From: Phytophthora colocasiae
Taxonomy: Eukaryota; Oomycota; Peronosporomycetes; Peronosporales; Peronosporaceae
DNA: 64,000 nt
Assembly: GCA_018806915.1 (NCBI GenBank)
Contig: JAGKQI010000080.1
Span: 391,479 to 455,478 of the forward strand
Direction of reading: 5' to 3'
Shown: positions 1-8,967 of the stretch, one piece after another
How positions within the stretch are numbered: position 1 is the stretch's first letter
How the letters are laid out: each line of letters begins with the position of its first letter
The notes under the pieces: model-generated
Told to the model about the DNA's origin: nothing
What the model saw: the letters and a program-made list of their open reading frames with translations, nothing else
Databases searched by the model: none
Translations under genes and position numbers: made by a program

Positions 1-806
1 TCAACAGGATCGTTGAAGCCAACTGGGAGATTCGCATGTTGAGGAATCCCCAGCAAGCGCCAAGCGTTAAACGTCACGGTGGCGCCTTGCTGGATGTTTG
101 CGTGGTTCATGTTAGGATCCTCGAACTGTCCGTTCACAATCGAGTCCAAGCGATACTCACGAGTGCTCCGGTCAGGGCTGACGTGGATGGAGAGGACATA
201 TTCAACACCTGGGCAGTGGCGCCACGCGTCCGCCTTCTCGTTTAAGGTAACAACACGCATTTGTCCAGCTTGTCCATCCCGCCCTTGTAGTATTGGAGGA
301 CCCCAGCCTCGATACACTCCAATCTCCACTTTGAGCGTATGGAACTTTGACCAGGGGAAGCCCTGAGGGAGTACTGCTCCAGAAAGACCTTGAGAGGGAC
401 CGAAGCAGACGTCAGGCTGGAGGAAGGCTATTAAAGCATTAATGTCGTCCGACAAATTCGCGCGATTGCTGATATACATCGATCCACGACTCGCCAAGTG
501 CGCTATATCAGTCCCAGTTGCCCCGCTGATCGCGTGTTCGACGGCTATGGCCACTTGTTGGTGCAAACTGTCCGCTAACTCGACAATGAAGACCTTGTTG
601 TCCCACCACGTCATACAGCATGATGGCAACGCTTGCTGCTCGGACCCGACGTAGCGGCTCCAGTCATCTCGGGTCACCGGTTGTCGCGCAGGAAGCTCGA
701 ACGGGGCCCCATCGCTGCCGTCCGGAGGATTCAGCACATTCTCCACGAGGGACCAATTCAACCTGCCCACCGAATTGTTGATACGGCGTACAGCCGAGTT
801 TGGCAT
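1..806 (-). CDS. PD-(D/E)xK (Uma2-like) family protein, copy A, 3' end outside window
   Basis: Open frame from an ATG at 806 (protein begins MPNSAVRRINN) down to the left window edge, about 268 codons without a stop, so the C-terminus is cut off. It is nearly colinear with the intact copy at 1266-2333 and with the broken copy at 4724-5688. Visible family signs are a PD-x-x-F-G-P block, a hydrophobic strand ending in V-E-I-G-V, a following N-E-K-A-x-A-W helix, and G-V-E-Y-V-L-S-I. That order (PD, then E, then K) is the layout of the Uma2/DUF820 branch of PD-(D/E)xK nuclease-fold proteins. The PD position reads Q-P-D-V-C-F here. Nuclease activity is inferred from the motif only; the natural substrate is unknown. 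No signal peptide is seen, so it is probably intracellular. Confidence 0.6.
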   Translation of the reverse strand, partial: MPNSAVRRINNSVGRLNWSLVENVLNPPDGSDGAPFELPARQPVTRDDWSRYVGSEQQALPSCCMTWWDNKVFIVELADSLHQQVAIAVEHAISGATGTDIAHLASRGSMYISNRANLSDDINALIAFLQPDVCFGPSQGLSGAVLPQGFPWSKFHTLKVEIGVYRGWGPPILQGRDGQAGQMRVVTLNEKADAWRHCPGVEYVLSIHVSPDRSTREYRLDSIVNGQFEDPNMNHANIQQGATVTFNAWRLLGIPQHANLPVGFNDPV

Positions 807-1265
807 GGTGCTCAAAGAAGTCGAAGAATGGTAACTTAAGTGACTTTGACTCAACTGGCCCAAGAAGTAGCATAAAAAGGTGTAGCCAACATATCCCCTA
901 TGCTTTTTAGCTGTTATATCTATCCGATTTACAGACCCTGGAATACGTGTATAGGCAATTGAAACTGGTCAGATTTGGCCCGTTGGCTAAGCCCGGATAT
1001 GCCGCAACCGAGGTGACTCAGAACTGGTGTCATCAGTGGGAGGGTCTCTGTCACAGAGTCTGTGATGGTCGCAATGAATTTGATGCTACAGTACCCAGCT
1101 CCCGTTAAATCTGGCAACCATCGACGCCAGGCTTCCAATAACATTCATTTGCTTGCCTTGGGTCGAAATTCACAGTCCTGCAGCACGCACTTCTCATTAT
1201 TCCGTGTTGGGCCTTCTTCCACCTGACTCGCTCAGTGAATCTCACGCCTACGACCCACGGCAGAA
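807..1265. other. intergenic, between divergent copies A and B
   Basis: About 460 bp between the divergent starts of Uma2-like copies A and B. I see no convincing gene. It probably holds the promoters of both copies, but no clear core element was recognised. Confidence 0.4.
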
Positions 1266-2333
1266 ATGAGTGTGGCAGTTGGGGGCGACTACTGGTATGA
1301 AGTACCCACGCGAATGTCGGCTGTACGTCGCATCAATAACGCCGTGCGCAACTTGGATTGGGCCCTTGTGAAGAACGTGTTGAACCCTCCAGACGGCAGT
1401 GAGGGGGCCCCGTTCGAGCTGTGTGTTGCGTCCCGAGACGACTGGGACCGCTACGTCCGAAGCGAAAATCAAGAGCTGGGGGAACACTGTATGGCGTTGT
1501 GGGGCGGCAAGATCTTCATTGTCGAGTTGCAGGACAGTTTGCACGAACTAGTGGTCAAAGCCGTCGAACACGCGATCAGCGGGGCAACTGGGACTGATAT
1601 AGCGCACTTGGCGAATCGTGGAGCAATGCGTATCGGTGATCGGCCGAACTTGCCAGGCGACCTCAACGCTCTAATTTCGGACCTCAAGCCTGATGCCAGC
1701 TTTGGGCCCTCTCAAGGCCTTCCTGGAGCAGTTCTCCCACCTGGATTCCGCTGGTCACAGTTCCATACGCTGAAAGTGGAGATTGGAGTATCTCAAGGGT
1801 GGGGGGCACGTATTCCACTACAAGAACAACTGCAGGGTCCCATTCAGCGAAACCCCCGAACCTTAAACGAAAAGGCCAACGCGTGGCGGCAATGCCCAGG
1901 TGTTGAATATGTCCTCTCCATCCACGTCAGCCCTGACCGGAGCACTCGTGAGTATCGCTTGGACTCGATTGTGAACGGACAGTTCGAGGATCCTAACATG
2001 AACCACGCAAACATCCAGCAAGGCGCCACCGTGACGTTTAACGCTTGGCGCTTGCTGGGGATTCCTCAACATGCGAATCTCCCAGTTGGCTTCAACGATC
2101 CTGTTGAGTTCAACCTCTTCGACATTGTGGACAAGGTTTGTCAACAAGAGAGTGTGGATGATGCAATCGAGCAGGCTGCAGAAGAAGACGCTGCTGCTGC
2201 TGCTGCTACTGCTGCTGCTGCTGAAGATGACGATGAAGATGATGAAGATGATGAAGATGATGAAGATGATGAAGATGATGAAGATGATGAAGATGATGGA
2301 CAACCCCCACGTCGCCGCCAGCGTCGTCACTGA
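1266..2333 (+). CDS. PD-(D/E)xK (Uma2-like) family protein with acidic tail, copy B
   Basis: 355 aa and the only complete copy of the three. The N-terminal third (about 15-130) is family-specific and helical. The putative nuclease-fold core has Asp143 in K-P-D-A-S-F, Glu172 in L-K-V-E-I-G-V-S, and Lys203 in N-E-K-A-N-A-W, followed by the strand G-V-E-Y-V-L-S-I at 212-219. This matches the PD...E...K order of Uma2-like proteins (established family pattern; assignment by eye). The tail is an Ala run and then E-D-D repeats, followed by a basic end (R-R-R-Q-R-R-H), which could be a nuclear localisation signal. Copies A and C start at the position of Met17 here (M-S-A-V-R-R-I-N-N, base 1314), so that Met may be the true start. 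No signal peptide. Function in oomycetes unknown to me; a mobile or selfish role is possible because the copies are dispersed in inverted orientation. Confidence 0.65.
   Translation: MSVAVGGDYWYEVPTRMSAVRRINNAVRNLDWALVKNVLNPPDGSEGAPFELCVASRDDWDRYVRSENQELGEHCMALWGGKIFIVELQDSLHELVVKAVEHAISGATGTDIAHLANRGAMRIGDRPNLPGDLNALISDLKPDASFGPSQGLPGAVLPPGFRWSQFHTLKVEIGVSQGWGARIPLQEQLQGPIQRNPRTLNEKANAWRQCPGVEYVLSIHVSPDRSTREYRLDSIVNGQFEDPNMNHANIQQGATVTFNAWRLLGIPQHANLPVGFNDPVEFNLFDIVDKVCQQESVDDAIEQAAEEDAAAAAATAAAAEDDDEDDEDDEDDEDDEDDEDDEDDGQPPRRRQRRH
2192..2315 (+). repeat. coding microsatellite: GCT run then (GATGAA/GAT) repeats
   Basis: A run of GCT codons (poly-Ala) is followed by GATGAAGAT-type repeats encoding E-D-D about ten times, inside copy B. 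Copy C (4745-4810 on the complement) has a much shorter version, so the tract is length-variable between paralogues. Confidence 0.85.
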
Positions 2334-2405
2334 CGAGCCGTCTCTAGCCAAACAGTCATGGCAACAGCACATTTCTTTTTCATCCGTACTAAGTAAACGT
2401 TTATC

Positions 2406-2849
2406 GTGGTAATTGTCTTGAAGTCGTTGGCTTCATGTAGGCCAGCAGTTCTTCATAGTTGCCGCTCATTCTATGATTTGGTGGACGACAAGGGTGACGA
2501 CGGTCGGTTTGCCTTCGAGGACGGAGAAGCAACAGATGAAGGTCGGACACTGGTGGAGAACGAGGTAGTACGTGGTTTGAAGAAACCCCTGGGTCCAGCG
2601 GTGGTTCCTGCGCCCATAACGATGGGCGAAGTGAAGGACCGAGTCGTGGAGAAGGCTAAGTACTCGGTGAACGCCATGTATAAGTTCTGGGAGCGTCGAC
2701 TGGACAACTTTGGTGATTGCTATATGGATTCGTGTCGACGACTGACAGAGCAAATGGAGAAGCAAGTGGTGAACACGCCGCCCAATGTGATGTGGCTGGT
2801 GCATCGTATTGAGGAGTATGTGGTCGGCAAGGACGGCGGCAACAAGTGA
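2406..2849 (+). pseudogene. unknown conserved module (fragment), copy 1
   Basis: An open frame of 147 codons with no early ATG (it opens at a GTG). The first convincing coding signal is F-Y-D-L-V-D-D-K, then an acidic stretch, then an amphipathic region with E-V-K-D-R-V-V-E-K and F-W-E-R-R-L-D-N-F, ending G-K-D-G-G-N-K. The same module is at 4218-4585 on the other strand with few substitutions, and a shred of its 3' flank recurs near 12677-12745. I do not recognise the family. Missing start plus repeated co-duplication with the upstream Uma2-like gene suggest a truncated gene carried along with the block. It could also be the last exon of a gene whose first exon is lost. Confidence 0.45.
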
Positions 2850-2917
2850 ACAGAAGCAACCTTTTCAGGCAGCAGAAGAATGGTGCAGGATACTGGTTTG
2901 AAAGGTAATCAAAGTGG

Positions 2918-3566
2918 GTGGTGCGACCAGCGTAGTGGCCTGGGAAGATGGAGGTCATTTGAGCCACACCTTCCGTGTCCGTGGGGGTGACGCCCCATAG
3001 GAAAGTGTTTTGCAAATTAGACTCGTCGTAGCTGTTGCCGTTGGTGCTCGCAACTACGCCGGAGTACACTCCTGTGGCGTTCGTGTGCCACAAGTCGACG
3101 TACATATTCGTCACCGGCTTGCACGTGTTGACGTCGATCACTTGGACGTCGATGTACATGGGGACACCAGTCTGTGTCTCGCGCATGTCGGTACGGATGT
3201 ACTCGCCCTTGATGTAGTACGGTCCTTCGTGACTTCTGGCTTTACGATGTACGTGGTAGTGGAGGCAAAGAGTTCACTGGATTTGGTACTCGTCGTCACA
3301 GTTAGACTCGACAGGTGCGAGTTGTGGATTTCTTGACGTAGTTTCGCGACAGCTTCAGCTCGACGAACAACAGCACGTTCTCGTAGTTGACGCGATACTG
3401 TTGTCTTCGTACATGCTGTGAGAACGGCCTGTGCGTTTTGAACGAAGAGTCTGCGTTCGTCGGTGGAGAGTGCTCGACGAGTATGATCCTCGTGGGCGGT
3501 TGTTGTGTCGAACAGGATGCATGCCGCAATGGCTGCTACAACGAGGAAAGCGGCGATCTTCACCAT
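2918..3566 (-). pseudogene. secreted intradiol ring-cleavage dioxygenase, truncated and frameshifted copy
   Basis: It starts with M-V-K-I-A-A-F and a hydrophobic signal peptide almost identical to the intact gene at 11476-12609. The frame is lost near 3225, just after V-K-P-E-V-T-K-D, and the rest (I-K-G-E-Y-I-R-T-D-M-R-E-T through G-H-Y-A-G-R-T-T-H) continues in another frame down to about 2918. There the similarity stops and sequence from the neighbouring duplicated module (2850-2910) takes over. The two histidine iron ligands (H-M-H) are therefore interrupted and the C-terminal half is absent. Non-functional as read. Confidence 0.8.
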
Positions 3567-3824
3567 TTTGACAGCGTTGAACTGGATTGGGGGGGGGGGA
3601 TTTGAGGATGGTGAAGGAAAATTCTAAGTGAGGCGGTATCATGATGGCAACTAACCTACTTATCTACAGTAGTATAGTGAAGAGGGGATACCACTTGCAT
3701 TCTTGATCTTCCCAGTACTATCCTGCAACCTGCAGGCCCTGCATGCGATATATTCGGTGTGAATTCCTCGGTATTTGGTAGAATCAAGTCCAAATTGCTG
3801 ACCAATAAGTCGGCTTCTACGGCC

Positions 3825-4096
3825 TGGTCTCCAACTACGCTCTGCTGGGTAGTACAGTGGATCAAGGCGTTTTCGTGTGGATTTCCATCGCAGTGGACAT
3901 GACAACCAAGCAAAGCCCGAAGGCAGTGTCGACGTACACGGGTACTGGCAGTGATGCTAATAGTACTACCACTGGCAATAGTACTACCACTGGCACCTCG
4001 GATAACACTGCATCCAGGATCACTGGACTTTCAGCTCTTCTTCTGCTGGTAGCATTTTGCACCAGTTCTTCTGGGAATCCCGTACGTACTAGCTGA
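3825..4096 (+). pseudogene. intradiol dioxygenase, detached C-terminal fragment
   Basis: Homologous to the last ~270 bp of the intact dioxygenase gene (about 12345-12609): the L-L-G-S-T-V-D-Q-G-V-F-V-W-I-S stretch, the N-S-T-T-T-G-rich linker, and a degraded hydrophobic GPI-type tail. It lies in opposite orientation to the 5' fragment at 2918-3566, so the original gene was split and inverted. No start codon context; a relic. Confidence 0.75.
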
Positions 4097-4217
4097 AGCA
4101 CGAAGAAATGCACACCTTGCATAACTAAATTGATAAATGATAAAGGTTTCGATCATTTGCAAAGGGCTGATTGCCTTTCAAACCGGTATCCGGCTGCTTG
4201 GAAATATTGCGTGTAGC

Positions 4218-4585
4218 TCACTTGTTGCCGCCGTCCTTGCCGAGCACATACTCCTCAATACGATGCACCAGCCACATCACATTGTGCGGCGTGTTCACCA
4301 CTTGCTTCTCCATTTGCTCTGTCAGTCGTCGACACGAATCCATATAGCGATCACCAAAGTTGTCCAGTCGACGCTCCCAGAACTTATACATGGCGTTCAC
4401 CGAGTACTTAGCCTTCTCCACGACTCGGTCCTTCACTTCGCCCATCGTTATGGACGCAGGAACCACCGCTGGACCCAGGGGTTTCTTCAAACCGCGTACT
4501 ACCTCGTTCTCCACCAGTGTCTGACCTTCATCCGTTGCTTCTCCGTCCTCGAAGTCAAACCGACCGTCGTCACCACCAAATCATA
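4218..4585 (-). pseudogene. unknown conserved module (fragment), copy 2
   Basis: Inverted duplicate of the module at 2406-2849. The longest open stretch is 98 codons (4218-4514), and the acidic N-terminal part just upstream differs by an indel (D-D-G-R-F-D-F-E-D versus D-D-G-R-F-A-F-E-D, with the frame lost before it). It ends in the same G-K-D-G-G-N-K. As with copy 1, a start codon is missing. Confidence 0.45.
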
Positions 4586-4723
4586 GAATGAGCTGCAACT
4601 ATGAAGAACTGCTGGCCTAAATGAAGCCAACGACTTCAAGACAATTACCACGATAAACTTTTACTTAGTACGGATGAAAAAGAAATGTGCTGTTGCCATG
4701 ACTGTTTGGCTAGAGACGGCTCG

Positions 4724-5688
4724 TCAGTGACGACGCTGGCGGCGACGTGGGGGTTGTCCATCATCTTCATCGTCATCTTCATCTTCAGCAGCAGCAGCAG
4801 CGTCTTCTTCTGCAGCCTGACGGATTGCATCATCCTCTGCCTCGCCTTGACAAACCGTGTCCACAATGTCGAAGAGGTTGAACTCAACAGGATCGTTGAA
4901 GCCAACTGGGAGATTCGCATGTTGAGGAATCCCCAGCAAGCGCCGAGCGTCAAACGTCACGGTGGTGCCTTGCTCGATGTTTGCGTGGTTCATGTTCGGA
5001 TCTTCGAACTGTCCGTTCTCAATCGAGTCCAAGCGATACTCACGAGTGCGCCGTGCAGGGCTGATGCGAATAGAGAGGACATATTCCACACCTGGGCATT
5101 GCCGCCACGCGTTGGCCTTCTCGTTTAAGGTAACAACACGCATTTGTCCAGCTTGTCCATCCCGCCCTTGTAGTATTGGGGGACCCCAGCCTCGATTCAC
5201 TCCAATCTCCACTTTGAGCGTATGGAACTTTGACCAGGGGAAGCCCTGAGGGAGTACTGCTCCAGAAAGACCTTGAGAGGGACCGAAGCAGACGTCAGGC
5301 TGGAGGAAGGCTATTAAAGCATTAATGTCGTCCGACAAATTCGCGCGATTGCTGATATACATCGATCCACGACTCGCCAAGTGCGCTATATCAGTCCCAG
5401 TTGCCCCGCTGATCGCGTGTTCGACGGCTATGGCCACTTGTTGGTGCAAACTGTCCAGTAACTCGACAATTAAGACTTTGTTGTCCCACCACGTCATACA
5501 GCGTGATGGCAACGCTTGCTGCTCGGACTGGACGTAGCGGCTCCAGTCATCTCGGGTCACCGGTTGTCGCGCAGGGAGCTCGAACGGGGCCCCCTCACTG
5601 CCGTCCGGGGATTCAGCACATTCTCCACGAGGGACCAATTCAACCTGCGCACCGAGTTATTAATGCGGCGTACAGCCGAGTTTGGCAT
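4724..5688 (-). pseudogene. PD-(D/E)xK (Uma2-like) family protein, copy C, frameshifted
   Basis: The family start (M-P-N-S-A-V-R-R-I-N-N) lies at 5688, but one base is missing in the N-P-P-D-G-S codons near 5606: copy A reads CCGTCCGGAGG where this copy reads CCGTCCGGGG. The N-terminal 28 or so codons are thus out of frame with the remaining ~290 codons (open as 4724-5638). The core is otherwise intact: Q-P-D-V-C-F, L-K-V-E-I-G-V, N-E-K-A-N-A-W, and a short E-D-D acidic tail ending R-R-R-Q-R-R-H. It is either a recent pseudogene or a single-base sequencing error; otherwise the reading frame shows no decay. Confidence 0.75.
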
Positions 5689-5964
5689 GTGTAGAACAGA
5701 GAACTCGAAAAATGGAAAGTGACCTAAGGTGCCTCTCTTCGCAGTTGAAGTGGTGAATTCTGGCTTGGTAATGCTGAGTCTCGTCGCAATCCGAGCAGCT
5801 GTCTTTGTCTCTAAAGTCAACAGTTCTTAAACTTTTTTTCTTTTTTGGTGGTGGTGGGGGGGGGAAGGGGGTATGTTAGGCGGCAAGAAGTGAACAGAAC
5901 GCACCATGTTCATCCAGCACAAGAATGGTTTGAAAGGCCTTGTAAATGATCGAAACCTTGCATT

Positions 5965-6165
5965 TCTTCGTTCTCCAACTAGTGCTTACAAGACTCAGGA
6001 CTCCCAGGAACAACGGTGCAAATACCGCCAGCAGAAGTTCTGCTGGCTGCTGCAGAACAACAACGGAAGGTGGAAGTCCAGTGAGTGTTATACGAGATGC
6101 CAGAAGTTGCATTTCGCGACGCAGCGTCACTATCATTACCCGCGTACGTCAACACTGCCATCTAA
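5965..6165 (-). pseudogene. intradiol dioxygenase, third C-terminal relic
   Basis: On the complement, L-T-Y-A-G-N-D-S-D-A followed by a degraded N/S/T linker, then (in another frame) a hydrophobic L-L-L-A-V-F-A-P-L-F-L-G-V-L tail, matches the end of the intact dioxygenase (S-T-Y-A-G-N-G-S-D-A ... A-A-F-A-P-V-L-L-G-I-L). It contains at least one frameshift. Only the 3' end is recognisable. Confidence 0.65.
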
Positions 6166-6233
6166 GCCATTTGACATACCAATAGACTTCTTGAGAATGT
6201 GTTTTTTGTAAAGTTTACAAATTGCTCTGAGTT

Positions 6234-7142
6234 TTAGTAGGTCGGGAGGCACTGCGAGAAGCTGGTGCTGATGTACTTGCATACTGCACCGGGGGTACAG
6301 AACGTCTGGCCGTCGTAGTTGGCGCCACCACACTGGCCGTAGAAGGGCACCGGACTGAGACTCGGCCACTCCAAGCAGTTGAAGACGCTACGACCTTCCA
6401 CTTGCTGGCACCTGTAGCCCGCGTCACAAGTGAGCATAGTGTACTCGCTTATGTACGTTTCCTTCGGCATGTAGACGGTGTAGTCGAAGCCTGATCCCCC
6501 ACAGTGATGGTAAGCAGGCACTAGTGTGGCCTGGCCAGGGATTGGTGTCGGTCCTGGTTTGGTTGTCGGAGCTGGTGCTGCTGTCGTGCTCGCTGGGGCA
6601 GTGGTGCTCGCTGGTGTAGACGTTGCAGTTGGGGCTTCTGTCGGCGCAATGGTCGGGGCATCAGTTGGGGCCTCAGTTGGAGCATCAGTTGGAGCATCAG
6701 TTGGAGCTTTTGTGGGTTCCTCTGTTGGAGCTTCTGTTGGTTCTTTGGTCGAGCCGTCGGTTGGTTTCTCGATTGGAGATTGGGTAGGTTTCTCAGTTGG
6801 ATATACTGTTGGTTCCTCGGTCGGGGCTTCCGTGGGTTTGTCAGTAGGAGCTTCCGTGGTTTTACCAGTCGGAGCTCCTGTTGGCTCCTTGGTAGGTGCA
6901 TCTGTTGGCTCGTCCTTCGGATCTTCAGTTGGTTTATCGGTCGGTGCCTCAGTGGGTGTTACTCTCGTGGGTACCTCGACATCGACATCGGCACTAGCAC
7001 TGGCACTGCGAAAAGAGCCTCCAGCATTAGCTACGGTGGTGACACTACCGCCAGTGTCTCCGGAAGCGCTTCCAGTGTCAACAGCTTGTGTTCCTGCAAG
7101 GGCGCACGCGGTAAGGATGACTATGAGGCTGATCTTGACCAT
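6234..7142 (-). CDS. secreted Thr/Pro-rich mucin-like protein with C-terminal CBM1, left copy
   Basis: 302 aa, starting at M-V-K-I-S-L-I-V-I-L (ATG at 7142; a further in-frame ATG upstream would bury the signal peptide). Layout: signal peptide 1-20; a Ser/Gly/Val-rich stretch; a long P-T tetrapeptide stalk (E-A-P-T, D-K-P-T, E-E-P-T, D-A-P-T; about 60-190), likely heavily O-glycosylated; a Cys-cluster at about 213-258 (H-H-C-G-G ... C-D-A-G-Y-R-C ... C-L-E-W) resembling a degenerate CBM1; and a canonical CBM1 at the end (Y-G-Q-C-G-G-x-N-Y-D-G ... C-T-P-G ... F-S-Q-C-L-P). CBM1 binds cellulose, so the protein probably links to the oomycete's own cellulosic wall or to plant wall. Tandem with, and downstream of, the RFL gene. 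Confidence 0.88.
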   Translation of the reverse strand: MVKISLIVILTACALAGTQAVDTGSASGDTGGSVTTVANAGGSFRSASASADVDVEVPTRVTPTEAPTDKPTEDPKDEPTDAPTKEPTGAPTGKTTEAPTDKPTEAPTEEPTVYPTEKPTQSPIEKPTDGSTKEPTEAPTEEPTKAPTDAPTDAPTEAPTDAPTIAPTEAPTATSTPASTTAPASTTAAPAPTTKPGPTPIPGQATLVPAYHHCGGSGFDYTVYMPKETYISEYTMLTCDAGYRCQQVEGRSVFNCLEWPSLSPVPFYGQCGGANYDGQTFCTPGAVCKYISTSFSQCLPTY

Positions 7143-7467
7143 CGTTGAGGGGAGGGGGTGATTGGCTTGATGATTCTGGAAAGAGCAAAAGTGGCAACGT
7201 ACCAGCACAGCCAGTGGCATGAGGAATGGTCTTGTGTGGGATCGTGTCGTTGGCCAGATTTACTCGATTTAGCTCATTGGCATAGTCCCTCATGAGCGTT
7301 GAGGAGACAATGTGTGTGTGTGAACTAAGCTTATAATAGTTCGTTGAGGTTTTGAATGTCGAAAACTGTTCTATTATTTAGTTTTGTTAGAGAATATTTT
7401 CTGTTAGTAGAAATCGGGATGGTAACGTTATCAGATCATTTGTAGGAATGTATTTCATTGTGGTATC

Positions 7468-7486
7468 ATACTCGCCAGGCGAGTAT
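7468..7486. promoter_or_regulatory. perfect 9-bp palindrome between RFL and CBM1 genes (left arm)
   Basis: ATACTCGCCAGGCGAGTAT has 9-bp arms around one base. It sits about 65 bp past the RFL gene stop and about 325 bp before the CBM1 gene start. It could be a protein-binding site or a hairpin in the 3' flank of the RFL transcript. The right arm carries the same palindrome at 9841-9859. Confidence 0.5.
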
Positions 7487-7552
7487 ATCTAGTTTTCACC
7501 TACTCATAGGCAGTTAGTTGCTCTTCCGACGTCTACTTGGACGTTGATAAAC

Positions 7553-8359
7553 TTACAACGATCCCTCGCTGCCCTCGGTGCTCTCACTGCCTTCAACATC
7601 AGCCAAGAAGCGCTCTCCTCCGAGGCTCTCATTGCCCTCGCCACTCTCACTTCCCTCAACTTCTTCAAGAAAGCGATCGCCCTCCACGCTCGAATTGTCA
7701 TCATCATCGACGTCACTTTCACTGCCTTCGACCTCCTGCAGGAACCGATCACCGTCCGTGCTCTCGCTACTGTCGCTTCCGACGGCTTCCTCCAGGAAAC
7801 GCTCTCCATCGACGCTCTCACTGCCTTCGCTGCCAGTGATCTCCTGCAAGAACCGATCACCCGCAAGACTGTCGCTGCCTTCGTCACCGGTAGAACCCTC
7901 GACCCCCAGGAACCTCACACCGTCGGTGCTTTCACTGCCTTCGTCATTATCGCTGCCTTCCATTTCGAGGAGGAACCGATCGCCTTCAAGACTGTCGCTG
8001 CCTTCATTATCGGTGGATCCTTCGACCTCCAGGAATCTCACACCGTCGGTACTTTCGCTGCCTCCGTCCACTTCACTGCCCTCCATTTCCGCAAGGAACC
8101 GATCACCGTTGGTGCTCTCACTGCCTTCGTCGTTGTCACTTCCCTCCATTTCCATGAGGAACCGGTCGCCGTCGAAACTCTCGCTGCTGTCACTGCCCTC
8201 AACATCAGACAGGAAGCGCTCGCCATCGGTGCTGTCACTGGTGTCGAAGCTGGAGAGGAGACGGTCATCAGCGCGGAGACTGGCGGCGTTGGCTCCGTTG
8301 AAGGAGGCGATCGCGAGGCAAGCGGCGGCGAAGCTGAGGATGACGTTCAACTTGGTCAT
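7553..8359 (-). CDS. secreted acidic 'RFL'-repeat protein, left copy
   Basis: 268 aa from ATG 8359 (M-T-K-L-N-V-I-L-S-F); an upstream in-frame ATG is less likely because it would precede the signal peptide. Signal peptide about 1-25, then A-S-L-R-A-D-D-R-L-L, which resembles a relaxed RXLR/EER-type leader. The rest is 11 imperfect 18-24 aa repeats built on G-[DE]-R-F-L-x-E-x-E-G-S with spacers of S, D, E and G. Highly acidic, no Cys, no known enzyme domain; probably disordered and extracellular. It differs from the right copy at about three residues. Its upstream DNA is not shared with the right copy (the palindrome ends 13 bp before the ATG), so its expression may differ. I do not know a named family. 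Confidence 0.85.
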   Translation of the reverse strand: MTKLNVILSFAAACLAIASFNGANAASLRADDRLLSSFDTSDSTDGERFLSDVEGSDSSESFDGDRFLMEMEGSDNDEGSESTNGDRFLAEMEGSEVDGGSESTDGVRFLEVEGSTDNEGSDSLEGDRFLLEMEGSDNDEGSESTDGVRFLGVEGSTGDEGSDSLAGDRFLQEITGSEGSESVDGERFLEEAVGSDSSESTDGDRFLQEVEGSESDVDDDDNSSVEGDRFLEEVEGSESGEGNESLGGERFLADVEGSESTEGSEGSL

Positions 8360-8372
8360 AGTTGGTTGAGGA

Positions 8373-8955
8373 GGAAGGTTTGAGATGAAGCCAATTGAAT
8401 TATGGTGACATGGTGTAGCTTTGCTCACTGTTTGCGATGGAGGTTGACGTCACTTGCATTGGCCAAAAGAATTGTCGTTTCTGAATGCGCCGTCGATTCA
8501 TGTTCGAACGGCCCTCAGGCATAGAAATAGACTGTCGACGTCCCATTTTGACAGTTCTCAAAATTTGAGATTGGCCAAATATCAACCTCGTTCAATGATG
8601 TACAAGATGCCTAAACAACAAAGCGGGCCATTCTTGTGCTCCACTCAATTGCTGTTTATCACTTCAGAAATCTCGTTCTGACCTCCGCAAAAAGGAATTA
8701 CTGTGAATTGCCAACGTACAATTCCTCTAATCCTGTTAGGAAACGTTTCTTGCTCCGACCTTATTCAGAAGTCTGAGCTAGCCTCTCCTCAACGGCCAAA
8801 CAGATTCGCACCACTATCACCTAAATATGACATGGGTAAATCTGAAGTTATACGGTAGCTGCGTTGTCTCAAAATCAACTTCCCTCTTTTGTGAGATCAA
8901 ACAGTGCCAAGCCAGCTACAAATCGATCACTTTCAATTTTCTAAGGACCTGAAAA
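8373..8955. other. palindrome spacer, promoters of divergent RFL genes
   Basis: 583 bp of non-repeated DNA between the two arms and the two divergent RFL starts. No gene is visible. The right half has a clear oomycete-type core element (8926-8940); the left half has only a weak candidate near 8395-8415 (complement TCACCATAATTCAATT). Confidence 0.6.
8926..8940 (+). promoter_or_regulatory. oomycete-type Inr/FPR core promoter of right RFL gene
   Basis: ATCACTTTCAATTTT, 28-42 bp before the ATG at 8968. It fits the oomycete initiator plus flanking region pattern (TCAYTYY-N-CAWTTT, established for Phytophthora). The same string occurs upstream of the third RFL gene (13707-13724, complement). Confidence 0.55.
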
Positions 8956-8967
8956 CCTCAACCAACT

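Larger units (their letters stand above)
6208..8372 (-). repeat. left arm of giant inverted repeat (palindrome)
   Basis: This 2.17 kb is repeated in reverse complement at about 8956-11140, including intergenic DNA and two genes. The outer edge is where GTAAACT... diverges (about 6208 / 11140); the inner edge is CCTCAACCAACTATG just before the RFL gene start. Protein copies differ at only a few residues plus one 18-bp insertion, so the duplication is recent or conversion-maintained. Confidence 0.9.

Noticed and set aside
1863..2372. Minus-strand ORF with poly-Ile/Phe and poly-Ser
   Set aside because: Shadow of the GAT/GAA and GCT microsatellites in the Uma2-like gene.
6526..7161. Plus-strand 211-aa Val/Gly/Ala-rich ORF opposite the CBM1 gene (and its twin at 10166-10819)
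   Set aside because: Antisense shadow of the P-T codon repeat; no hydrophobic leader and no domain.
7578..8369. Plus-strand Ser/Leu/Pro-rich ORFs opposite the RFL gene (also 8958-9749, 12989-13732)
   Set aside because: Complement of GAC/AGC-rich acidic repeats; the real gene has a signal peptide and core promoter.
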